A stretch of DNA of 64,000 nucleotides from Astropecten irregularis (lineage: Eukaryota > Echinodermata > Asteroidea > Paxillosida > Astropectinidae): assembly GCA_963971285.1 (NCBI GenBank), contig OZ020247.1, positions 14,342,614 through 14,406,613 of the forward strand. The letters are read 5' to 3'. The notes under the pieces are model-generated. The model had not been told where the DNA came from, ran no database searches, and was given only the letters and a program-made list of their open reading frames with translations. Position numbers and translations under genes: made by a program. Positions 51,087 to 58,544 of the stretch are shown here, one piece after another (the stretch's first letter is position 1; the number at the start of each line of letters is the position of its first letter).

Positions 51087-51159
51087 GGCCCCGTGGCCCA
51101 ATGGATAAGGCATCTGACTACGAATCAGGGGATTCCAGGTTCGAGTCCTGGCAGGGTCG
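51087..51159 (+). tRNA. tRNA-Arg(ACG), array copy 4
   Basis: Consensus 73-nt copy with anticodon ACG and CAGGGTC 3' acceptor (C6-A67 mismatch). It is followed by a 232-bp step to the next copy instead of 158 bp, because a tRNA-less spacer unit intervenes. Confidence 0.88.
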
Positions 51160-51318
51160 TGATTAGTATTTTTGTCATAATTGTTCCCAACTTTCCACTA
51201 GTAAACCACGTTTTCACTTCACAGGCGGGGTCGTGATTACTATTTTTGTCATATTTGTTCCTAACTTTCCACTAGTAAACCAAGTTTTCATTTCACAGGT
51301 CATGACTGCCTACATCAA
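51160..51318 (+). repeat. Array spacer containing a tRNA-less unit
   Basis: Two spacers in a row are joined at acaggcggggtcg (51221-51233). The tRNA body between the shared agg and the 3' acceptor has been deleted, leaving only the 3' end ggcggggtcg of a copy. Confidence 0.88.
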
Positions 51319-51391
51319 GGCCCCGTGGCCCAATGGATAAGGCATCTGACTACGAATCAGGGGATTCCAGGTTCGAGTCCTGGCGGGGTCG
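51319..51391 (+). tRNA. tRNA-Arg(ACG), array copy 5
   Basis: 73 nt, anticodon ACG. The 3' acceptor is CGGGGTC, so all seven acceptor pairs form (with one G-U). Structurally this is one of the best copies. Confidence 0.92.
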
Positions 51392-51476
51392 TGATTAGTA
51401 TTTTTGTCATATTTGTTCCTACCTTTCCACTAGTAAACCACGTTTTCACTTCAAAGGTCTTAACTGCCTACATCAA

Positions 51477-51549
51477 GGCCCCGTGGCCCAATGGATAAGG
51501 CATCTGACTACGAATCAGGGGATTCCAGGTTCGAGTCCTGGCAGGGTCG
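51477..51549 (+). tRNA. tRNA-Arg(ACG), array copy 6
   Basis: 73-nt copy with anticodon ACG, intact A and B boxes, CAGGGTC 3' acceptor with the C6-A67 mismatch, and a T5 run downstream. Confidence 0.88.
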
Positions 51550-51634
51550 TGATGAGTATTTTTGTCATATTTGTTCCTACCTTTCCACTAGTAAACCAAG
51601 TTTTCACTTCAAAGGTCTTAACTGCCTACATCAA

Positions 51635-51707
51635 GGCCCCGTGGCCCAATGGATAAGGCATCTGACTACGAATCAGGGGATTCCAGGTTCGAGTCCTGGC
51701 AGGGTCG
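51635..51707 (+). tRNA. tRNA-Arg(ACG), array copy 7
   Basis: 73-nt copy with anticodon ACG and CAGGGTC 3' acceptor. It lies in the 158-bp register, preceded by the aaaggtcttaactgcc variant of the spacer. Confidence 0.88.
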
Positions 51708-51792
51708 TGATGAGTATTTTTGTCATAATTGTTCCCAACTGTCCACTAGTAAACCACGTTTTCACTTCAAAGGTCTTAACTGCCTACATCAA

Positions 51793-51865
51793 GGCACCGT
51801 GGCCCAATGGATAAGGCATCTGACTACGAATCAGGGGATTCCAGGTTCGAGTCCTGGCAGGGTCG
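51793..51865 (+). tRNA. tRNA-Arg(ACG), array copy 8, acceptor variant
   Basis: 73-nt copy with anticodon ACG. The 5' acceptor is GGCACCG, adding an A4-G69 mismatch to the C6-A67 mismatch. Two acceptor mismatches may impair it. Confidence 0.75.
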
Positions 51866-51950
51866 TGATGAGTATTTTTGTCATATTTGTTCCTACCTTT
51901 CCACTAGTAAACCAAGTTTTCACTTCACAGGTCATGAATGCCTACATCAA

Positions 51951-52023
51951 GGCCCCGTGGCCCAATGGATAAGGCATCTGACTACGAATCAGGGGATTCC
52001 AGGTTCGAGTCCTGGCAGGGTCG
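51951..52023 (+). tRNA. tRNA-Arg(ACG), array copy 9
   Basis: Consensus 73-nt copy with anticodon ACG and CAGGGTC 3' acceptor. Confidence 0.88.
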
Positions 52024-52108
52024 TGATTAGTATTTTTGTCATAATTGTTCCTAACTTTCCACTAGTAAACCAAGTTTTCACTTCACAGGTCATGACTGCC
52101 TACATCAA

Positions 52109-52181
52109 GGCCCCGTGGCCCAATGGATAAGGCATCTGACTACGATTCAGGCGATTCCAGGTTCGAGTCCTGGCAGGGTCG
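52109..52181 (+). tRNA. tRNA-Arg(ACG), array copy 10, anticodon-loop variant
   Basis: 73-nt copy in which loop position 38 is T instead of A (CTACGAT) and the variable region starts CGATT. The anticodon ACG and all stems except C6-A67 are kept. It is followed by the second tRNA-less spacer unit. Confidence 0.82.
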
Positions 52182-52340
52182 TGATTAGTATTTTTGTCAT
52201 AATTGTTCCCAACTGTCCACTAGTAAACCACGTTTTCACTAAACAGGCGGGGTCGTGATTACTATTTTTGTCATAATTGTTCCTAACTTTCCACTAGTAA
52301 ACCAAGTTTTCACTTCACAGGTCATGACTGCCTACATCAA
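52182..52340 (+). repeat. Second tRNA-less array unit
   Basis: The same deletion junction as at 51224 occurs at 52246-52255, 1022 bp away, with the same gattactattttt variant after it. The shared junction shows that it arose by duplication of a larger block. Confidence 0.88.
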
Positions 52341-52413
52341 GGCCCCGTGGCCCAATGGATAAGGCATCTGACTACGAATCAGGGGATTCCAGGTTCGAGT
52401 CCTGGCGGGGTCG
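52341..52413 (+). tRNA. tRNA-Arg(ACG), array copy 11
   Basis: 73-nt copy with anticodon ACG and fully paired CGGGGTC acceptor. It lies exactly 1022 bp from copy 5, which shares the same acceptor variant. Confidence 0.92.
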
Positions 52414-52498
52414 TGATTAGTATTTTTGTCATATTTGTTCCTACCTTTCCACTAGTAAGCCAAGTTTTCACTTCACAGGTCATGACTGCCTACATCAA

Positions 52499-52571
52499 GG
52501 CCCCGTGGCCCAATGGATAAGGCATCTGACTACGAATCAGGGGATTCCAGGTTCGAGTCCTGGCGGGGTCG
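52499..52571 (+). tRNA. tRNA-Arg(ACG), array copy 12
   Basis: 73-nt copy with anticodon ACG, CGGGGTC acceptor and intact promoter boxes. Confidence 0.92.
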
Positions 52572-52656
52572 TGATAAGTATTTTTGTCATATTTGTTCCT
52601 ACCTTTCCACTAGTAAACCACGTTTTCACTTCAAAGGTCTTAACTGCCTACATCAA

Positions 52657-52729
52657 GGCCCCGTGGCCCAATGGATAAGGCATCTGACTACGAATCAGGG
52701 GATTCCAGGTTCGAGTCCTGGCAGGGTCG
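52657..52729 (+). tRNA. tRNA-Arg(ACG), array copy 13
   Basis: 73-nt copy with anticodon ACG and CAGGGTC acceptor (C6-A67 mismatch). It lies 1022 bp from copy 7. Confidence 0.88.
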
Positions 52730-52814
52730 TGATGAGTATTTTTGTCATATTTGTTCCTACCTTTCCACTAGTAAACCAAGTTTTCACTTCACAGGTCATG
52801 ACTGCCTACATCAA

Positions 52815-52887
52815 GGCCCCGTGGCCCAATGGATAAGGCATCTGACTACGAATCAGGGGATTCCAGGTTCGAGTCCTGGCGGGGTCG
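52815..52887 (+). tRNA. tRNA-Arg(ACG), array copy 14
   Basis: 73-nt copy with anticodon ACG and fully paired CGGGGTC acceptor. Confidence 0.92.
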
Positions 52888-52972
52888 TGATTAGTATTTT
52901 TGTCATATTTGTTCCTACCTTTCCACTAGTAAACCAAGTTTTCACTTCACAGGTCATAACTGCCTACATCAA

Positions 52973-53045
52973 GGCCCCGTGGCCCAATGGAAAAGGCATC
53001 TGACTACGAATCAGGGGGTTCCAGGTTCGAGTCCTGGCGGGGTCG
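52973..53045 (+). tRNA. tRNA-Arg(ACG), array copy 15, D-loop variant
   Basis: 73-nt copy with anticodon ACG and CGGGGTC acceptor. The D loop reads GGAAAA instead of GGATAA and the variable region is GGGTT. All stems remain paired. Confidence 0.88.
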
Positions 53046-53135
53046 TGATTAGTATTTTTGTCATAATATTATTGTTCACACCTTTCCACTAGTAAACCAA
53101 GTTTTCACTTCACAGGTCATAACTGCCTACATCAA

Positions 53136-53208
53136 GGCCCCGTGGCCCAATGGATAAGGCATCTGACTACGAATCAGGGGATTCCAGGTTCGAGTCTTAG
53201 CGGGGTCG
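53136..53208 (+). tRNA. tRNA-Arg(ACG), array copy 16, damaged T stem
   Basis: 73-nt copy with anticodon ACG and CGGGGTC acceptor. The 3' T-stem strand is CTTAG instead of CCTGG, giving a C-A mismatch and a G-U pair and changing the last B-box base. Function is doubtful. Confidence 0.72.
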
Positions 53209-53293
53209 TGATTAGTATTTTTGTCATAATTGTTCCAACCTTTCCAATTGTAAAACAAGTTTTCACTTTAAAGGTCTTAACTGCCTACATCAA

Positions 53294-53355
53294 GGCCCCG
53301 TGGCCCGATGGATAAGGCATCTGACTACGAATCAGGGGATTCCAGGTTCGAGTCG
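53294..53355 (+). pseudogene. tRNA-Arg pseudogene, array copy 17, 11-nt deletion
   Basis: The 5' two-thirds, including the ACG anticodon arm, are intact. The sequence then jumps from gagtc directly to gtgatt, losing the 3' half of the T stem and most of the 3' acceptor. The deletion falls between two copies of gtc, consistent with a microhomology or slippage event. It cannot fold as a tRNA. Confidence 0.9.
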
Positions 53356-53434
53356 TGATTAGTATTTTTGTCATATTTGTTCCTACATTTCCACTATCAA
53401 GTTTCACTTCACAGGTCATAACTGCCTACATCAA

Positions 53435-53507
53435 GGCCCCGTGGCCCAATGGATAAGGCATCTGACTACGAATCAGGGGGTTCCAGGTTCGAGTCCTGGC
53501 GGGGTCG
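53435..53507 (+). tRNA. tRNA-Arg(ACG), array copy 18
   Basis: 73-nt copy with anticodon ACG, fully paired CGGGGTC acceptor and variable region GGGTT. The spacer before it is shortened, so the step from copy 17 is 141 bp. Confidence 0.9.
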
Positions 53508-53591
53508 TGATTAGTATTTTTGTCATAATGGTTGTCTCATTTCCACTAATTAACAAGCTTTCGCTCCACGGGTTATGACTGCCTACATCAA

Positions 53592-53664
53592 GGCCCCGTG
53601 GCCCAATGGATAAGGCACCTGACTTCGAACCAGGGGATTCCAGGTTCAAGTCCTGGTGGGGTCG
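53592..53664 (+). tRNA. tRNA-Arg(TCG), last full-length array copy
   Basis: 73-nt copy whose anticodon loop is CTTCGAA, giving anticodon TCG instead of ACG. The arm is CCTGA-CTTCGAA-CCAGG, with one A-C pair next to the loop. The T loop is TTCAAGT, so the B box becomes GGTTCAAGTCC. The acceptor is GGCCCCG against TGGGGTC, all pairable. The flank lacks the usual gattagtatttttg, but a T5 run (atattttta) follows within 15 nt. It differs from the array consensus more than any other full-length copy. Confidence 0.85.
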
Positions 53665-54155
53665 TTACAGATATTTTTAGGGCCAGTACTACTTTAACAC
53701 AAGACCTTATACAGCAGCAGCTTTACATATCAAGTCTCTGTGGTCCTTGCCGATGGGAATTATGTTTAGAGTACAGGAGAGCTAGGCCATGACATTTTTA
53801 AATTACTTCATCGGCGGATTCCTTTAGTCTTAACTTAATCGGCATTCCTTTTAAGCATAAAGGCCCGCGGCTCCATGGATGCATGCATGGGGGGCAACTT
53901 AACAAGAAATTTTGGCGTTTCTGGTTTATATACGTGGCTTTTTATTTGGTATAGAAGCAAAAGCACCACAAGAACTGATGGCACTTGGTCTTATATTTCA
54001 AAGAGTCAACGGTCAGGTTCAGGGGATTTCAGATTTAAGTCCCAGCAGGGTCGTTTTCATGTAATTCTAAAGAGTAGAGGGGATATAGCGTCACTGAGTA
54101 AACGTGTGCAAGAGGAACTTGAATGCCGAAAGTCATCTTCGCCCATTTGAGACCA
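53665..54155. other. Receptor intron after the tRNA array
   Basis: Holds the decayed split tRNA relic (53863-54053) and otherwise unrecognised sequence. Confidence 0.5.
53863..54053 (+). pseudogene. Decayed split tRNA-Arg relic after the array
   Basis: A 5' half resembling the array tRNA (ggcccgcggctccatggat) lies at about 53863-53882. A 3' half (caggggatttcagatttaag followed by tcccagcagggtcg) lies at about 54018-54053. The intervening 130 bp has no array similarity, so this looks like an old copy split by an insertion. Confidence 0.55.
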
Positions 54156-54305
54156 GGGGCCGATTTCACCAAACTCATCGTAACTTACTATCAATCGTAG
54201 GACCTATGATGTATTGCAGCCCCACGTATAGAAGTCGTTGGATACCATGGATTATTCTTCGTAACTAAAATGACGATCAATCGTAGGGCTTCGTGAAATC
54301 TACCA
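54156..54305. repeat. Family H foldback element, copy 2
   Basis: ggggccgatttcaccaaact against gggcttcgtgaaatc, with cttactatcaatcgtagga inside. Same layout as 31235-31382. Confidence 0.88.
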
Positions 54306-54313
54306 CTGGACTT

Positions 54314-54453
54314 GGTGTCGATTTCACGAAGACCTACGATCGATCGTAACTCGATTTACGAGGGATATCCCATCGTCTCCTACGTGGGGCTGCAATGCAT
54401 CATAATTCTTACGATTGATAATAAGTTACGATAAGTTTTGTGAAATCGACCCC
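54314..54453. repeat. Family H foldback element, copy 3 (reverse)
   Basis: gtgtcgatttcacgaagacc against gttttgtgaaatcgacccc, with gatcgatcgtaactcg inside. It starts 9 bp after copy 2 in the opposite orientation. Confidence 0.88.
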
Positions 54454-54543
54454 TGGTCATGGACATAGGCACACGTCTGGCTTCCCTTTGACATTATATC
54501 TCTAATGGCGTCATTGGCAATTGGACTCACACTATCATTCCAC

Positions 54544-54682
54544 GGGTCGATTTCACGAAACCCTGCGATCGATCGTAACTCCAGTTACGAAAGATAAACC
54601 GTCGTATCCTACGTTGGGCTACAATGCATCACAAGTCCTACGCTTGATAGTAAGTTACGATGAGCTTGGTGAAATCGACCCC
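54544..54682. repeat. Family H foldback element, copy 4 (reverse)
   Basis: gggtcgatttcacgaaaccc against cttggtgaaatcgacccc, with gcgatcgatcgtaact inside. It lies 126 bp before the 45-bp receptor exon. Confidence 0.88.
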
Positions 54683-54808
54683 GCGTGTCCCAACTGACTC
54701 CGTGACTCTACGAATTGTACTGCTCTTTGCATTTTGAGAAATACTGCATTCATCAAACCTTTGCTTGAAAATAATTGTTCTTCATCCTTTTTTTTTTATC
54801 TTATTCAG

Positions 54809-54853
54809 GACGAGAGAAACCAAGTTCTGACGTCCAAAGTTTGGGTTCAGCAG
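54809..54853 (+). CDS. nAChR exon 3: 45-bp loop D exon
   Basis: This 15-codon exon encodes DERNQVLTSKVWVQQ. Both its length and its content match the invariant 45-bp exon of nicotinic receptors (DEKNQ...T...W...). The tryptophan in KVWVQQ is the loop D aromatic residue of the agonist site on the complementary face. The acceptor is a pyrimidine tract ending ttattcag and the donor is gtacga. It is phase 0 on both sides, so it joins exactly to the exons at 47618-47757 and 56095-56204. It is too short for ordinary ORF detection. Confidence 0.93.
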
Positions 54854-55449
54854 GTACGATCTTTTGTTTGAAATTTGTTTGGAAAATGATTATTGATGAT
54901 GAATCTTCGGCTTACATAAGGCACTAAAACATATGCCGGATGAATAGATCAATATCAATAATTGTGGCTTATGATCTCTCTACGCGTGGTATCTCATTAT
55001 GGGCATTTCCATGGTTTTAGGACATGCATTTAGTTACCTCATTTTTGCATATTTGCATGCATTTCAAGGAATCATAAGAGGTATACTTACTGATTCCAAT
55101 AAAACAAATTGAAATTGGAGTTTATCAAGAATGATTGATCAAGGAATAGGTCGAATTAGAAGTCACTTAAAAGGTAACTTACGTTATCGTGGAATTACCC
55201 TGATACTTCATTATCAGTTGAAAGCTCAAACCTTAAAGAAACCTCTGCAATTACTTAGTCACCACTTAGATACGGTCGGAGAATAAATAATTTATCCTTA
55301 ATCATTCCAGATTAAAAGAAAAATTTAGATTACAGTAGACAAATTCAAACCATAAGCAATCCAAAACTTCAGAGTTTTATAGGTATAGTGGGACTCATGG
55401 GTAGCATTTTAGCAATCACATTTTGAAAAATAATTACTATAGACCCCTA

Positions 55450-55597
55450 GGGTCGATTTCACGAAGTCCTACGATCTATCGTTTACTCGAGTTACGAAGG
55501 ATAACCCATCGTATCCTCCAATCCCTATGTAGGGCTGCAATGCATTATAAGTCCTACGATTGATAGTAAGCTACGATGAGTTTGGTGAAGTCGACCT
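55450..55597. repeat. Family H foldback element, copy 5 (reverse)
   Basis: gggtcgatttcacgaagtcc against gtttggtgaagtcgacc, with gatctatcgtttactcgagt inside. Located in the intron between the exons at 54809 and 56095. Confidence 0.85.
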
Positions 55598-56094
55598 TAG
55601 GTCCTGTAAGATACTAGTGTCCCGAGTATTGAAGTACATTTTATGAATGAATATGAATATAAATTGCATGCCTTCTCCAAATAAAGAGAAAATTCGTGTT
55701 TGCAGGTTTGAAATATGCTCCATGCACTCGTTTATAGGGAGCTATGTGAACAATCTCAATCGTTCGCACGAATAATCGCACACTTTAAACGAAGTTAGCT
55801 TCAAAAACAAAGTGGGCAGATGGCAGATGATGATACAAAACAAATGTACAACATCTGTGATTTCAGTCTGGAATTCCTAACGACGAAGTAACCCGTGCAG
55901 CTTTATGAATCGGAATGGATAGGTCTTGTTACAGTGACTGTGGATGCCATTTACTTTGTCATCCATTGCATATAGTCACATTCAGTCAACAGTTTATGTC
56001 AATCAGTGCCTGGTTGAATATCCGAAGCCTGTGTCGCCTCTGTTATGCCCTGATGAGATTTCAATATGAACCCTCTGTTCCTTGTGTTATTTAG

Positions 56095-56204
56095 GTGTGG
56101 CACGACTACAATCTCGAATGGCAACCCGGTGACTTTGACGGTATTCAGCGGATCAAAGTACCAAGTGACGCCATATGGATCCCAGATATACTCATATACA
56201 ACAA
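56095..56204 (+). CDS. nAChR exon 4: loop A exon
   Basis: The exon is 110 bp, the canonical length. It follows a ttatttag acceptor and begins VWHDYNLEWQPGDFDGI. It contains IKVPSDAIWIPDILIYN, the family signature W.PD...YN whose tyrosine is the loop A aromatic residue. It starts in phase 0 and ends two bases into a codon (AA), which is completed by the first base (T) of the next exon to give Asn. The donor gttggt is weak. It is supported by the exact exon length and by the in-frame join to NGSFDMQTG in the next exon. Confidence 0.92.
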
Positions 56205-56520
56205 GTTGGTATAATGTTTATATAAAGCCGCAATCGTTTAGCTAACACGGGTCAGCCCTTACTGGGAATGGTCGTGTTTTACTGCACAAAACAAGCGAGA
56301 GAATGGGGAGGAGGTTGACTGGTGTCGACCCGGGGGAGCTAAACGAATGCACCCAAAGACTCGGTCAGAATTTGTACCACGTGGGGTCGCGTATATAGCC
56401 TCTTGGGGGCGCTGTAGGTGAAACGCGTTGGCGAGTCGTTAATGTGTGAATTGCACGGGTTCGGAAGAGTTTCCGTTTCTGCCAGCAAAAAAGAAAAGTT
56501 GTATGCATAACTGTGTATTA

Positions 56521-56691
56521 TTAGGCAAATCAGGCTTGCCCTTCACCAACTGGATGAGCACTGTATATTCCTTGCTTGTGAGTGCACGTGACAAAATCGC
56601 GAGCTGGCTATAAAAGGTGGGATTCGAACCCACGACCTAATGCTTACTAGTGCAGATGCCATACCGCTAGGCCACCGAGCTAGCTGGGGTC
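56521..56691 (-). mobile_element. tRNA-derived SINE, copy 2
   Basis: Same family and orientation as 23049-23223. The minus strand has A box TGGCCTAGCGG and B box GGTTCGAATCCC, then a shared body reading gtgcact and ccagttggtgaagggcaa. It lies in the 823-bp intron before the 890-bp receptor exon, antisense to the gene. Confidence 0.82.
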
Positions 56692-57027
56692 AGCGGGGTG
56701 AATACTGTATTATTATCTGAAAAGGCATGCATCAGATTGCAAATTAGCTTGATGGTAAGTTTCTTTAAAGGAACCATTTTCACAGAATGATCAGTTGGAA
56801 GTTGCATGAGCCATTATTAACCTGTCCAGGATATTCAAAGGCAATTTTGTAGATTAAACATTATTTCAAAAACCTTCCGGCCAGAGTGGCAGTTTACTGA
56901 ATCAAAATAATATTGTACTTATAATTATCCCTTGTATGCGTATCTATGGCATATTTTCCTTTAAAGTGCATTGGTAGGCCTATTTTGGCCTCTTTAGTTT
57001 TTAAATATTAGTATCCGTTTTCTCTAG

Positions 57028-57917
57028 TGCCAATGGGTCTTTCGACATGCAGACTGGAGCCTGGGCCAGCGTGGACTGCAACGGTACCGTCAACTGGTCT
57101 CCACCGGCAGTCTACAAGAGCTCGTGCAAGATCGACGCACGGTACTTCCCCTTTGACGAACAGAACTGCACCATGAAGTTCGGCTCTTGGACCTACGACA
57201 TGGGCAAGATAGACCTGATACCGTCCAGCCCCAACGCTGAGAAAAAGGACTACTGGGAGAATGGTGAATGGGCGATCGTCCAGTCACCGTGCGAGAGACA
57301 TGTCATCAGCTATTTGTGCTGCCAAGAAGTCTACGTAGATGTGACTTGTACTTTCCTCCTGCGTCGGATGCCGTTGTACTACTTTGCCTACTTGCTGTTA
57401 CCGTGTGGACTGATCTCTTTCAATACCGTGCTGGTGTTTTATTTACCTCCAGATATCAGTGAGAAGATGTCCCTGTGCACCTCCGTGCTTCTCTCTATGG
57501 CGTGGTTTCTGCTGTTAGTGACGCAGCGTATACCTCCCACGGGCAACAACTTTCCACTGATCGTCAAGTACCTCTTATTCACAATGGTCGTAGTGTCCTC
57601 TTCAATCATCTTGACCGTCTTCGTCTTGAATATCAGGTATCGCTCGCCTCACACACACAAGATGCCCAAGTGGGTCAGAACCGTGTTTATAAACGTCCTG
57701 CCCAAGTATATAGCCTTAAAGAGACCGGAGAGGTACGATCTGAGGTATCGACACGTGGGCGTGGCACTCACCAGAGATGCAGTGACCACGAAGTATGTGG
57801 ACTCCAAGAAGCTCGTAATGGAGAGCAAAGGCAATAATTACACAGTGCGCTTACGTAATGAAGTGGACAATGATTTGAATGGGATTGAGACGGACTCGGA
57901 TGGTGACGTCATCACAG
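57028..57917 (+). CDS. nAChR exon 5: Cys-loop, agonist site, TM1-TM3, start of M3-M4 loop
   Basis: This 890-bp exon is the core of the channel. The Cys-loop runs between C at 57125 and C at 57167, with 13 residues between them and FPFDEQNC inside. GSWTYD is loop B. The vicinal pair CC at 57317-57322 within YLCCQEVYVD is loop C and marks an alpha-type agonist-binding subunit. TM1 starts near MPLYYFAYLLLPCG (57368). TM2 follows EKMSLCTSVLLSMAWFLLLV (57461 on), with E at -1', S2' and L9', as expected for a cation pore. TM3 lies within about 57545-57640, followed by the cytoplasmic RPERYDLR segment. N-X-S/T sites occur at NGT, NWS and NCT. Position 13' is Trp, which is unusual. In vertebrate alpha7 genes this stretch is split by several introns. 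The exon ends in phase 1 at gtaggc. Confidence 0.96.
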
Positions 57918-58400
57918 GTAGGCTATTTTCCTTTTGCTTTGTACCTATTTTGATCATTATACGGGGTTATACAGGAAATATCCTTGAATTTCCATTTTGG
58001 TTCATTTAAGAGCGGCCCTTTATTCCAATGGTTTTGTTGAAGAACATGCCTCCACTAAAGGCGTAATTGTGAATGCCACGTTTCGAAGAAGAATGTTCAC
58101 TCTGAACAACGGTCACAAACTTGTACAAATATCACTGGCATTTGAAGTTACAAGGTCACCAAGAAAGTTCAGAATTACAGAAGAATGTTCAGAGGAACTA
58201 AAAATATACATACTTTGAGAATGAACTGAAGTTTGATGTACCGTTTTCAAGAGTACAAAAGAGTGCACAAGTCAGATCAAGCTTAGTTACCTGAAAAGGG
58301 TCGTTCTTGCTGGGTCGTTAAAGGGGTAAGGTTAGACTAAGGGTATAACAGAATGCCAACTGGCAAGGCCTTGAAGCCGCAAACTTTCTTCTCAACACAG

Positions 58401-58544
58401 AGGTAAACGCGAACGGTGACGCCCGAGGGAGTAGGCATCCGTCTTTCTCACTGCCCCCAACCTACTGGGCAGCCAGTGCCTCATCAACCGCTAACAAAGC
58501 AGACACACCGTCCAGCTCCAACGGACTTCGCAGGCCAAGTCCAG
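58401..58544 (+). CDS. nAChR exon 6: M3-M4 cytoplasmic loop
   Basis: A 144-bp open segment lies between a caacacag acceptor and a gtattg donor. It is phase 1 on both sides, so it joins the exons at 57028-57917 and 61897-62075 without a stop. The product is polar and Ser/Pro-rich, beginning EVNANGDARGSRHPSFSLPP and ending GLRRPSPG. This is typical of the poorly conserved intracellular loop. It is recognised by position, phase and splice sites rather than by a conserved motif, so confidence is lower than for the other exons. Confidence 0.8.

Larger units (their letters stand above)
50610..53664 (+). repeat. Tandem array of tRNA-Arg genes, 158-bp unit
   Basis: Nineteen tRNA-Arg bodies occur in direct orientation. 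Most steps are exactly 158 bp (73-nt tRNA plus an 85-bp spacer). Exceptions are 161 bp at the left edge, two 232-bp steps, and 163, 141 and 157 bp near the right edge. The spacer begins tgattagtatttttgtcat, which carries the Pol III terminator, and ends with gcctacatcaa before each tRNA. Spacer and gene evolve together, as in a concertedly evolving array. The array sits in sense orientation in the intron between receptor exons 47618-47757 and 54809-54853. Confidence 0.95.

Noticed and set aside
50785..53003. Repeated 107-codon ORFs across the tRNA array (starting MDKASDYESGD)
   Set aside because: They are read straight through tRNA genes and spacers. The repetition comes from the 158-bp unit, which shifts frame each step, so they are not proteins.
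50610..53664. CRISPR-like regular repeat spacing
   Set aside because: The repeats are 73-nt tRNA genes with conserved rather than unique spacers, in an intron-bearing eukaryotic sequence.
57090..57287. Antisense and alternate-frame ORFs within the receptor exon
   Set aside because: They are shadows of the strongly supported receptor coding sequence.
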